DNA of 52,394 bases from CAYHYG01 sp964360835 (GTDB taxonomy: Bacteria; Patescibacteriota; Patescibacteriia; UBA1558; 2-01-FULL-52-15), in assembly GCA_964360835.1 (NCBI GenBank), contig CAYHYG010000003.1:1-52394 (forward strand), in the 5' to 3' direction. Below are positions 8,440 through 15,486 of the stretch, piece after piece. Position numbers and translations under genes: made by a program. A model generated the notes under the pieces. That model did no database searches. It was not told the DNA's origin and saw nothing but the letters and a program-made list of their open reading frames with translations. Every line of letters begins with the position of its first letter. The stretch's first letter is position 1.

Positions 8440-9621
8440 TTAGGCGGATGGGTCGCGCCTTTTTTTGTCAGTAAAAATATCTTCGTAGACTGGTTTAACT
8501 AATCGATAAAGGCATCCCTCAAATGACTTAGTATACCCAAATAACTCAAAGCCATTTTTTTCGACGAATAAATTATTAATTGCTTCTGTATTATCATCGG
8601 ATATCAAATCTTGCGAATGAACGTCGCATACTATTCTCAAAATTGCATATTCTTTTGCAATATCAGCAATATAATCTAAAAGCTGACTACCTATACCTTT
8701 ATTTCGCCATTCAGATTTTACAAAAACATCTTCTATGGATAATACGTCGCCACAACTATCAAACCTAAAATGTAACCATCCGACAATAAGGTTATCCCTG
8801 TACACATTTATAACATGCTGCTCCCGTCTAGCCGGAATAAGAGAGTTATATACTTTATACTCATAATCAAGTTCACCAACTTTTTTAATTGTGCCCTTTT
8901 CATTTGTACTGAACCTTCGATCTACCCACGCTTCAACCATATATCTATCAACATATTTATAGTGTAAATATCCCCAACCTCTATCTCCCCACTCAATTCC
9001 CCAAGAATTTAAAAATTTAATAATTTTCCTCTTTGGATCGTAACCACCAATCATAACGGAGTGATTTCCTTTCGACTTATGCCATATTTTGGGAAGCGGA
9101 ACTAGTCCACTTGGAGCGGTATACATTCCCTTAAAATATTTAAAGCATAGCACGGTAGGTGAATAGGGGAGAACTCTTATAATATCTTGTACTGAATTAA
9201 GTCTTTCGTAAGTTGAACTTCTAAACCTAAGAGCGTTATCTAAGGCTCCTTGAGGAATTGGCTTTTTTAGAAACTCCTTTATGTGTTCCCTTGAGGCGTC
9301 CTGGAGAGAAAAATCATAGTCCTTCTTTAAAATAGATCCCCATCCCTTACCTACTCGCATAGCCCACCAACTAGTAGAACCTTCTTCAAAATCTAGGGTG
9401 CCATCTATCTGCTTAATCAGGGCGTGACTAGCCGTAGGGGAAAAGATTCTTTCCTCAATACCGTTTGAATCTTCATTTTTAATTGCCGTCTGTTTAGATA
9501 TTTTTTGTATATTACTCGACCGTTGTCTTTTGTTTGGTCCACGGCTTATAGAGTCTCCAAAAACTTTTCGAGCTTTTTTGATGCTAATTCCAATTTTCTT
9601 CTTTTTCTCACGCTTCTTCAT
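8440..9621 (-). CDS. Papain-like (C1) domain without visible catalytic Cys, fused to a GNAT acetyltransferase
   Basis: 393 residues. A very basic N-terminus (K-K-R-E-K-K-K-K) leads to a C1-peptidase-like domain. G-N-H-S-V-M-I-G-G-Y with H187 and F-L-N-S-W-G-x-x-W-G-D-R-G-W-G-Y-L with N205 are the usual His and Asn blocks. The Cys block (G-S-C-W-A-F in active enzymes) reads G-S-T-S-W-W-A-M at 81-88, so the nucleophile is Ser or Thr at best. From about residue 260 a GNAT domain follows, with V-x-x-E-W-R-N-K-G-I-G (R306-G311) as the acetyl-CoA loop and N-G-F-E-L-F-G at its end. Its ATG overlaps the stop of the upstream membrane protein by 4 bp. The role is unknown. It may be an unusual peptidase, a substrate-binding pseudo-enzyme delivering the acetyltransferase, or a toxin or defence protein. 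Confidence 0.75.
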   Translation of the reverse strand: MKKREKKKKIGISIKKARKVFGDSISRGPNKRQRSSNIQKISKQTAIKNEDSNGIEERIFSPTASHALIKQIDGTLDFEEGSTSWWAMRVGKGWGSILKKDYDFSLQDASREHIKEFLKKPIPQGALDNALRFRSSTYERLNSVQDIIRVLPYSPTVLCFKYFKGMYTAPSGLVPLPKIWHKSKGNHSVMIGGYDPKRKIIKFLNSWGIEWGDRGWGYLHYKYVDRYMVEAWVDRRFSTNEKGTIKKVGELDYEYKVYNSLIPARREQHVINVYRDNLIVGWLHFRFDSCGDVLSIEDVFVKSEWRNKGIGSQLLDYIADIAKEYAILRIVCDVHSQDLISDDNTEAINNLFVEKNGFELFGYTKSFEGCLYRLVKPVYEDIFTDKKRRDPSA

Positions 9622-10091
9622 ATCATAAAATAAATAACGATATATAGTAGACCGATGAAGCCAACCGTCGCCGAATAATTGAACAGTCCCCCCTTGCGTT
9701 CATGCACAAATAAATTTTCTGAGTACGCTTCTTTCATATCAGCAATAGTCTGATTCTTTAAATCTACAGTACTTGAGTTTACAGATTTATCGGAGCACAG
9801 CTGATTGATAGCAGGCGGGTCGGAAAAATTTCTAGTGATAATAGAATAGATTGTTAGTGAAAGGGAGATAACAAGAAGTATTACCCCTATTGCAAATGAA
9901 TTAGCGGCTAATGGCCATGCATACAACTCTATTTCGTCTCTAAACCATCCAACTAATGCTGATAGTATTGCTGCCTGAAACCCTAACCATACAGCTATCT
10001 TATTATCCAAAGCATCAGTAGAATCATAAAGACGATCCAGCTTCTTGCTGATCACATCATATATAAAATCTAGGTTCTTTTCGTCATTCAT
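9618..10091 (-). CDS. Small membrane protein with three TM segments (SLATT/Pycsar-effector-like layout)
   Basis: 157 residues. A charged N-terminal helix (residues 1-30, I-S-K-K-L-D-R-L-Y-D-S-T-D-A-L-D-N-K) leads into TM1 (about 32-50) and TM2 (about 60-84). A soluble stretch of about 50 residues follows, then TM3 at the C-terminus (about 135-157). The L-D-N-K-x-A-x-x-L-G-F entry into TM1 and the general layout resemble small membrane effectors of the SLATT and Pycsar-TM groups in bacterial immunity, but I cannot assign the family from sequence alone. It is translationally coupled to the C1-like/GNAT protein, so the two probably work together. Confidence 0.65.
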   Translation of the reverse strand: MNDEKNLDFIYDVISKKLDRLYDSTDALDNKIAVWLGFQAAILSALVGWFRDEIELYAWPLAANSFAIGVILLVISLSLTIYSIITRNFSDPPAINQLCSDKSVNSSTVDLKNQTIADMKEAYSENLFVHERKGGLFNYSATVGFIGLLYIVIYFMI

Positions 10092-10096
10092 TTTAT

Positions 10097-10116
10097 AAAA
10101 AAACGCCTACCCGGCG
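10097..10116 (-). terminator. Short terminator-like hairpin before the membrane protein
   Basis: On the minus strand CGCC-GGGTA-GGCG is followed by seven T. It lies downstream of tRNA-Asp and just upstream of ATG 10091, so it may end the tRNA transcript. The stem is only about 4 bp. Confidence 0.4.
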
Positions 10117-10128
10117 ACTCAATGATTA

Positions 10129-10166
10129 TTGACCCCGCAAGGGTCTCCGATACTTTTTAAATGTGG
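10129..10166. repeat. 38-bp repeat, copy 2
   Basis: TTGACCCC-GCAA-GGGTC hairpin plus the same 20-base tail as copy 1 (8328-8364), in direct orientation. It lies about 100 bp from the 3' end of tRNA-Asp. Confidence 0.8.
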
Positions 10167-10170
10167 TCCT

Positions 10171-10271
10171 GTCCACCTTCGCTAAAGCTTCGGTGGACTA
10201 TCCTTCCTGATCTTCGATCAATACGGTTGGCCGAAGGCCATCCGTAGCTCGCTCCGCGAGCGAAGGATGGC
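10171..10271. repeat. Palindrome-rich spacer adjoining tRNA-Asp
   Basis: Contains GTCCACC ... GGTGGAC (10171-10198), GCTCGC-TCC-GCGAGC near 10246-10260, and GCCATCC (10237-10243) / GGATGGC (10265-10271). The last arm covers the encoded CCA end of the tRNA. No ORF of note. Confidence 0.6.
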
Positions 10272-10344
10272 GGACCGGACGAGACTCGAACTCGCGACCT
10301 CTCCCGTGACAGGGGAGCGTTCTAACCAACTGAACTACCGGTCC
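10268..10344 (-). tRNA. tRNA-Asp (anticodon GTC), CCA encoded
   Basis: The minus strand gives a full cloverleaf: acceptor GGACCGG (10344-10338) pairing with CCGGTCC (10278-10272), a D-loop with AGTTGGTTAG, anticodon arm CCCCT-GTC-ACGGG, a T-arm with GTTCGAGTC, discriminator G and an encoded CCA (10270-10268). It lies downstream of lgt on the same strand; a CGCC-TGGTT-GGCG hairpin in the 75-bp gap may end the lgt transcript. The 3' end lies in a palindrome and near two repeats, as is typical for integration-prone tRNA genes. Confidence 0.95.
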
Positions 10345-10419
10345 AAAAGCTTTATTTAAACGAGCCACGCCAACCAGGCGGGACGGTCCAAATTTGCAGA
10401 CTGCACTATATAATAAATG

Positions 10420-11199
10420 TTACCTCTTGGCAAGGTACTGATCCCGTAAAAATATAACTATTCCTAAAATACCTAGCACCACACTCTCCCACTGCGCAAA
10501 TCTCAATCCAATGAATATATGCTGTTGGTCTATACGCCAAAATTCCACCAAGAAACGAATCAAACCATAACCAATCAGATAAGCCGCGACTAATTTAATC
10601 GGCGACAGTCTGTCGTATAATTTCCAAAGTAATAAGGCTAAAGCAATCAAAGCTAGCGATTCATACAGAAACACTGGGTGAAAGGTTGGGAAAGATTCGT
10701 AACCAGTAACCCGTAACCATGGTTCAATATAAATTCCCCACCAGCCGGTCGTCTGTAAACCATACAGCTCCTGATTAAAATAATTTCCCCAACGGCCAAT
10801 AGCTTGCGCCAAGGCGACCCCGGGGACAATCGCGGCGGCCAATGAAATAAATGATAACCCCCTACGCCGAGCAAACAAGTATAAACCAATGGCGCCGCCG
10901 ATCAGTCCACCGTGAATAGCCAATCCTCCCTGCCAGACCTGAAGTATCTGCTCTGGAGCAGAAACATAATATGACCACTCCAAAGCAACATGCAATAATC
11001 GCGCGCCAATGAAGCCCGAAATCACCACCCAAAGCAAACAATCCTGCCAAATGACAGGATTGAATGTTTTTTTCGAGAGATAACGTGTCAACGTATAAGC
11101 TGCTCCTACGGCGATGGCTACCAACAAACCGTACCAGCGAATCTGCCAGCTACTCAAACTAAGTAGTACAGGGTCCGGAGCCCAAGTCTGCCACCACAT
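10420..11199 (-). CDS. lgt: Prolipoprotein diacylglyceryl transferase
   Basis: 259 residues with seven hydrophobic segments, typical of Lgt. It has W-Y-G-L near the N-terminus, G-G-L-A-I-H-G-G with the conserved His96, and the Lgt signature G-R-W-G-N-Y-F-N-Q-E at about 135-144 with essential Arg136. Lgt moves diacylglycerol from phosphatidylglycerol to the lipobox Cys of prelipoproteins at the membrane. The gene just upstream, 2 bp away, encodes a DsbA-like protein with a lipobox, a likely substrate. It is the last gene of the dsb-like cluster. Confidence 0.95.
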   Translation of the reverse strand: MWWQTWAPDPVLLSLSSWQIRWYGLLVAIAVGAAYTLTRYLSKKTFNPVIWQDCLLWVVISGFIGARLLHVALEWSYYVSAPEQILQVWQGGLAIHGGLIGGAIGLYLFARRRGLSFISLAAAIVPGVALAQAIGRWGNYFNQELYGLQTTGWWGIYIEPWLRVTGYESFPTFHPVFLYESLALIALALLLWKLYDRLSPIKLVAAYLIGYGLIRFLVEFWRIDQQHIFIGLRFAQWESVVLGILGIVIFLRDQYLAKR

Positions 11200-11201
11200 A
11201 C

Positions 11202-11792
11202 TTAGTTCGAGGAAGTAGAAGTAGCAAACAGTTGATCCAATCGCGTACCCAGATCAGCCCAGTTTTCTAACTTCACACCGTTCAAGAAAAAAGTTGGAGT
11301 GCTATTGAGACCTAGCTTATCGGCCTCACGCATATCGTTACGAACCGTATCAGCTTTGGCTCGAGAATCGAGACAAGCAGTGAATAATGCGGTATCGAGC
11401 TTCAGTTGGCCTGCGTAATCAATCAAGTCAGCTTTCTTTAACTTGGCCTGATTCTCATACATGATGTCATGGTAGGGCCAGAAGGCATCCTGATCAGCGG
11501 CGCATTCTGATGCTTGTGCTGCCACGAAAGCATAAGGGTGAATTGAAGTCAGGGGGAAATGACGATATTCAACTTTGACTTTGTCGCCATACTTTTCCCA
11601 GACCGGCTTGAGGTTAAAATAAGCTTGGCCGCAAGCTGGACATTGAAAATCACCCCATTCTGTCACCGAGACAGAAGCCAAACTAGGCCCTTTGGTCGGA
11701 TGATAATCAACCTTAGAGGTATAATCTACTTTTTTACAACCCGCCAAAATAACAATCAACAAAACCGCTAGGATGAGAAATCTGCGGTTCAT
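11202..11792 (-). CDS. DsbA-like thioredoxin-fold lipoprotein
   Basis: 196 residues. The N-terminus has a lipoprotein signal with L-A-G-C (Cys19), so the protein is probably lipid-anchored by the neighbouring Lgt. The DsbA-type domain has F-Q-C-P-A-C (Cys51/Cys54) and cis-Pro loop S-T-P-T-F-F-L-N-G. The family makes or rearranges disulfides in exported proteins. The start overlaps the stop of the upstream paralogue by 1 bp (TAATG), which indicates translational coupling. Confidence 0.9.
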   Translation of the reverse strand: MNRRFLILAVLLIVILAGCKKVDYTSKVDYHPTKGPSLASVSVTEWGDFQCPACGQAYFNLKPVWEKYGDKVKVEYRHFPLTSIHPYAFVAAQASECAADQDAFWPYHDIMYENQAKLKKADLIDYAGQLKLDTALFTACLDSRAKADTVRNDMREADKLGLNSTPTFFLNGVKLENWADLGTRLDQLFATSTSSN

Positions 11793-12514
11793 TAGAGCTG
11801 ACCATCAATGATAGATTTGATCTGAGCGAATGGTAGAGCTCCGGCTACAAACTCTTCATTAATAAAGGTCCCTGGGGTACCATTGATACCAGCAGCTAAA
11901 CCGTCAGAATAATCTTCTTGGACTTTGCTGGCCATCTTACCGCTATCAAGACAGGTGTTGAAGTTACCCGTATTCAGTCCTAGATCGGCCGCGGCTGTCT
12001 TGAAGCTGTCGACGCTCATATTCTTGGCGATATTCAAATCAAACAACTTATCATGCATTTCCCAGAATTTACCCTGCTCAGCCGCGCATTCAGAAGCTTC
12101 GGCCGCTTTTTGCGCCTGCGGGTGGAATGAGAGCGGGAAATGTCGGTAGACGAGGCGAACATCATTCGGGTATTCAGCCAAAACCTGCTCCATAGTCGGT
12201 GCAAACTGAGAACAAAACGGACATTCAAAATCACTATATTCAACTAAAGTAATTTTAGCATTTTTGTTGCCACGGATATGATCATCATTGCCAACTTTCT
12301 TCATCTTGGAAGCGTCAGCTGTCGGACCAGCCGGGGCTGTCGGTGCTGGAGCAGTTGGGTTATTGACGGTCGGATTCTTGGTACCGGAACCAAATGATAA
12401 GCCGCCATTACCGCTAGCGCCGGCCACGTAGACTGCTATTAAAAGGATGACGACACCAGCGCCACTGGCCACACCTTGAAGAAATGTCTTCTTTTTCATT
12501 TCTTGTTCACTCAT
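11792..12514 (-). CDS. DsbA-like thioredoxin-fold protein, membrane anchored
   Basis: 240 residues: an N-terminal TM helix (about 14-32), a Pro/Ala/Thr linker to about residue 68, then a DsbA-type domain with F-E-C-P-F-C (Cys98/Cys101) and cis-Pro G-T-P-G-T-F-I-N-E. It is the second of three paralogues in this cluster. Likely role: oxidation of exported Cys proteins such as pilins and Cys-rich surface proteins. Confidence 0.9.
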   Translation of the reverse strand: MSEQEMKKKTFLQGVASGAGVVILLIAVYVAGASGNGGLSFGSGTKNPTVNNPTAPAPTAPAGPTADASKMKKVGNDDHIRGNKNAKITLVEYSDFECPFCSQFAPTMEQVLAEYPNDVRLVYRHFPLSFHPQAQKAAEASECAAEQGKFWEMHDKLFDLNIAKNMSVDSFKTAAADLGLNTGNFNTCLDSGKMASKVQEDYSDGLAAGINGTPGTFINEEFVAGALPFAQIKSIIDGQL

Positions 12515-12540
12515 ATATTTCGTACTTACTAATAATAATT

Positions 12541-12984
12541 TTAATTAATAAATTGATTTTTTCGCTTCTGCCACCAGTCATCTATCGACAACCAATTGTC
12601 GCGTGTCACAGCCAGCGCCAAGGAAGCGCCTAACAAAGCCATATTTTTCCAGACCAAATGCCAGTTGATCATCAGGAAAAAAAGAACTATCAACAGGGCT
12701 GAAATGGTGGCCATCCAACGGGTTTTGATGCCCAGAATCAGCATTAACCCCAGGATAATTTCTAGCCATGATTGTACCAAAACGAACTGTTCGGGGTCAA
12801 ATGGGAACCAAGCGTAGGTAGCCACCATGGCCGCTGCCTCTGCTTTGTTACTACATACACCGATCGCATCCTCTCCGGCGAACAATTTGCTATAGCCTGA
12901 GTAGAGATAGACCAATCCCAATCCCAAGCGCAGCCACAGACCAGTCAGCAGATATGGTGCTTCTAATAATACAGTCTTTTTCAT
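12541..12984 (-). CDS. DoxX-family membrane protein
   Basis: 147 residues with four hydrophobic segments. The DoxX pattern is visible in L-R-L-G-L-G-L-V-Y-L-Y-S-G-Y-S-K-L-F near the N-terminus and in the central W-L-E-I-I-L-G-L-M-L-I-L-G segment. It lies between DsbA-like genes, with spacings of 26 and 4 bp. DoxX relatives can work with quinones. A role in re-oxidising the DsbA-like proteins is tempting, but only one Cys (in V-C-S-N-K) is present, so a DsbB-like disulfide relay within this protein is unlikely. Confidence 0.85.
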   Translation of the reverse strand: MKKTVLLEAPYLLTGLWLRLGLGLVYLYSGYSKLFAGEDAIGVCSNKAEAAAMVATYAWFPFDPEQFVLVQSWLEIILGLMLILGIKTRWMATISALLIVLFFLMINWHLVWKNMALLGASLALAVTRDNWLSIDDWWQKRKNQFIN

Positions 12985-12988
12985 AGAT

Positions 12989-13723
12989 TTATTTCCCTAT
13001 TAAAATTGTCAGAATTGTTTCCCAGTAGTCGAACGGTAACACGCCTTGATATAGCTGTCCATTGACAAAGAATGTCGGGGTGCCGACCACTCCTAGCTCC
13101 AACCCTGTCTGATAATCCTGCTCTATCTCCACGCGATATTTCTCTGTGGTATAACATTTATTAAAGAGAGTCATATCCAGATTGAGAGACTCAGCAATCA
13201 GACGATAAGCAGTGGGTGACAATTCATCTTGACGAGCATAGAGCTGATCGTGATACTCCCAAAATTTCCCTTGCTCCATGGCACAATTGGCCGCCAGAGC
13301 CGAGGAAAAGGCTTGATCATGAATGCTCTCCAAAGGAAAATCGCGAAATATAAGTTGAACGTCAGTCCCATACGTCTCCAACACTTGCTTGATAATAGGT
13401 ACCGCCTCGCGGCAAAAAGGACACTGAAAATCTTCAAAAGCCACGATGATGACTTTGGGATCGTCACTACCGATTCGCGGGTCGTCGCTGGTTACGAGCT
13501 TGCCGTAGAGCTCATCCTGACGCAGATCATTGACTGTTTTGCCCACATCAAAGTTTCTAATTTTCTGCACGTACTGGACGGTCAAATAAAAATAATAAGC
13601 CACAATGACTAAAAGAACCAAAAGCGCGAATAAAGCCAATCTGCCCCACGGTCTTTGATACCACGGCTTATAATAGGCCTGATGTACAGAATTTAATATT
13701 CGCTCTTCTAAATCTATTTTCAT
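12989..13723 (-). CDS. DsbA-like thioredoxin-fold protein, membrane anchored
   Basis: 244 residues. A TM helix at about 28-48 follows a short cytoplasmic segment. The DsbA-type domain has D-F-Q-C-P-F-C (Cys101/Cys104), a helical insert with A-N-C-A-M-E-Q-G-K-F-W-E-Y-H, and cis-Pro G-T-P-T-F-F-V-N-G. It starts 10 bp after the gatA stop, so the dsb-like genes are probably co-transcribed with gatCA. Confidence 0.9.
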   Translation of the reverse strand: MKIDLEERILNSVHQAYYKPWYQRPWGRLALFALLVLLVIVAYYFYLTVQYVQKIRNFDVGKTVNDLRQDELYGKLVTSDDPRIGSDDPKVIIVAFEDFQCPFCREAVPIIKQVLETYGTDVQLIFRDFPLESIHDQAFSSALAANCAMEQGKFWEYHDQLYARQDELSPTAYRLIAESLNLDMTLFNKCYTTEKYRVEIEQDYQTGLELGVVGTPTFFVNGQLYQGVLPFDYWETILTILIGK

Positions 13724-13733
13724 AGTTTCTTGA

Positions 13734-15161
13734 TTATAGTACTCCTGCTAATGTTTGCCAGTGATGTGCCAGACGTAATAATCTACTCTCTGACCAATGC
13801 GGACCAAGCAGCTGCATACCTACCGGTAATCCGGCTACCTGTCCGGCTGGCAGACTTAAACCGGGTATCCCACTAATATTGGCCGAAACAGTATAGATAT
13901 CTTCCAGGTACATAGCTAATGGGTCGCTGGTCTTCTCCCCTAGTTTGAAAGCTGTGTTGGGTGTGACTGGTGTCAGTAGGACATCTACTTCTTGGAAAAC
14001 TTTTTCATAGTCCTGCGCCACCATAGTACGTACTTTCTGCGCCTGCAGATAATAAGCATCATAATAACCGGCTGATAAAGCAAAGGTTCCTAATAAAACA
14101 CGACGTCGGACTTCCGCGCCAAAACCGGCCGTGCGACTAGACGCGTATTGTTCCACCAAATTATCGGCTTCAACCCGTAGACCATAACGCCAGCCGTCAT
14201 AGCGCGACAAATTGGAACTGACCTCAGAGGGCATGACGATATAATAGGCCGCCAAAGCATAAGCCGCGTGCGGCAAGGAAACTTTCTTGAAGGTATACCC
14301 CGATTTTCCTAGACGTTGGATGGCCTGTTCAATCACCTTGCGCACGCGCTCATCCAACCCAGCAGCAAAATACTCGTCGGGCAAACCAATAGTTAATTTT
14401 TCCGGCTGGCGGTTGGCCTCCTGGAAATAATTATCAATCGGACGAGATGATGAAGTGGCGTCCAGAGAATCGCTGCCGGCTGTAGTCTGCAGGAGTAAAG
14501 CCGCGTCCAAGGCGTCTCGAGAAAAAAATCCAACAGTATCCAGAGATGAAGCCATGGCAATCAGACCAAAGCGTGAAATACGGCCATAGGTAGGTTTTAG
14601 ACCGACTACACCACAGAAAGCCGCCGGCTGTCGTACTGAACCTCCAGTGTCGCTACCCATAGCCACAGGCGCTAAATCGGCTGCCACAGCCGCCGCAGAG
14701 CCTCCAGATGAGCCTCCTGTCACGCGAGTCGGGTCTAATGGGTGCAAAACAGCACCATAAGCCGAATTTTCGTTGGAAGCACCCATGGCAAATTCATCGC
14801 AGTTGGTCTTGCCCAAGACGACCATACCCGCTTTCTCTAGAGAGCTCACGGCCGTAGCGGTGTATGGTGGGATATAGTTTTGCAGGGCGTTAGATCCGGC
14901 GGTCGAACGTAATCCTTGAGTAACAAAGACATCTTTGACTGCCAAGGGTACGCCGGTCAGAATAGTTCCCTGCCCTTGTGAACGACGGTCGTCCGCCGCT
15001 TGAGCCATTTTGACTGCCGCTTCTTCGTTGACGGTAATAAAAGCATTTGACCTATCGTGTTTAATAGCTCCGAGATAGCCGCGCGTCAATTCTACCGAAC
15101 TGAATTCTTTCTTTTCCAGACCAGCCGCAATTGCACTAATAGTCAGGTGTTTAAGATTCAT
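13734..15161 (-). CDS. gatA: Aspartyl/glutamyl-tRNA amidotransferase subunit A
   Basis: Amidase-signature enzyme of about 475 residues. It shows A-V-K-D-V-F with the catalytic Lys, T-G-G-S-S-G-G-S-A-A-A and G-S-D-T-G-G-S-V-R with the Ser-cisSer pair, and G-L-K-P-T-Y-G-R-I-S-R-F-G-L. GatA releases ammonia from glutamine for the GatCAB complex, which converts Glu-tRNA-Gln and/or Asp-tRNA-Asn. I favour ATG 15161 (M-N-L-K-H-L-T-I) by family resemblance; ATG 15176 would add five residues and lengthen the overlap with gatC from 11 to 26 bp. gatB is not in the window. Confidence 0.95.
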   Translation of the reverse strand: MNLKHLTISAIAAGLEKKEFSSVELTRGYLGAIKHDRSNAFITVNEEAAVKMAQAADDRRSQGQGTILTGVPLAVKDVFVTQGLRSTAGSNALQNYIPPYTATAVSSLEKAGMVVLGKTNCDEFAMGASNENSAYGAVLHPLDPTRVTGGSSGGSAAAVAADLAPVAMGSDTGGSVRQPAAFCGVVGLKPTYGRISRFGLIAMASSLDTVGFFSRDALDAALLLQTTAGSDSLDATSSSRPIDNYFQEANRQPEKLTIGLPDEYFAAGLDERVRKVIEQAIQRLGKSGYTFKKVSLPHAAYALAAYYIVMPSEVSSNLSRYDGWRYGLRVEADNLVEQYASSRTAGFGAEVRRRVLLGTFALSAGYYDAYYLQAQKVRTMVAQDYEKVFQEVDVLLTPVTPNTAFKLGEKTSDPLAMYLEDIYTVSANISGIPGLSLPAGQVAGLPVGMQLLGPHWSESRLLRLAHHWQTLAGVL

Positions 15162-15450
15162 GACGGTCAAAGACATTTTTTACGACTAGTAACCCCTGCT
15201 CGGTCGGTACATTGGCTAACAAATTATCAGTAGTCCAGACTCTGCTCTGATCCGGACGCAAGAGAGCCTTGTGCGCGTAGTGATCAGAAAAAGCTTTGAC
15301 ACCGCTGATATCTACTTTTTGTAATTGACGCACGTAGTCTAAAATCGACTCCAGTTCTCCTGTCAGACGCTGTCGTTCTACTGAATCAAATTGTAATCTG
15401 GCCAAAGCGGCTAGCCGGCTGATATCGTGTTCTGAAACTATAGTGCTCAT
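15151..15450 (-). CDS. gatC: Aspartyl/glutamyl-tRNA amidotransferase subunit C
   Basis: 99 residues with the GatC layout: I-S-R-L-A-A-L-A-R-L near the N-terminus, a middle helix E-L-E-S-I-L-D-Y-V-R-Q-L-Q, and the C-terminal L-R-P-D block. It wraps around GatA and steadies the GatAB interface. It overlaps gatA. A -10 box lies 7 nt before its ATG, so the transcript is probably leaderless. Confidence 0.93.
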   Translation of the reverse strand: MSTIVSEHDISRLAALARLQFDSVERQRLTGELESILDYVRQLQKVDISGVKAFSDHYAHKALLRPDQSRVWTTDNLLANVPTEQGLLVVKNVFDRHES

Positions 15451-15457
15451 AGTGCTG

Positions 15458-15486
15458 ATTATACCTTAACTTAAGCCCTAACCCAA
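15458..15486 (-). promoter_or_regulatory. gatC promoter TTGGGT-N17-TATAAT, leaderless
   Basis: Reading the minus strand: -35 TTGGGT (15486-15481), 17-bp spacer, perfect -10 TATAAT (15463-15458), then 7 nt to ATG 15450. It overlaps the 3' end of ligA. Confidence 0.65.

Noticed and set aside
12541..12984. DoxX protein as a DsbB-type oxidase
   Set aside because: Only one Cys is present, so it cannot form the Cys pairs of DsbB or VKOR.
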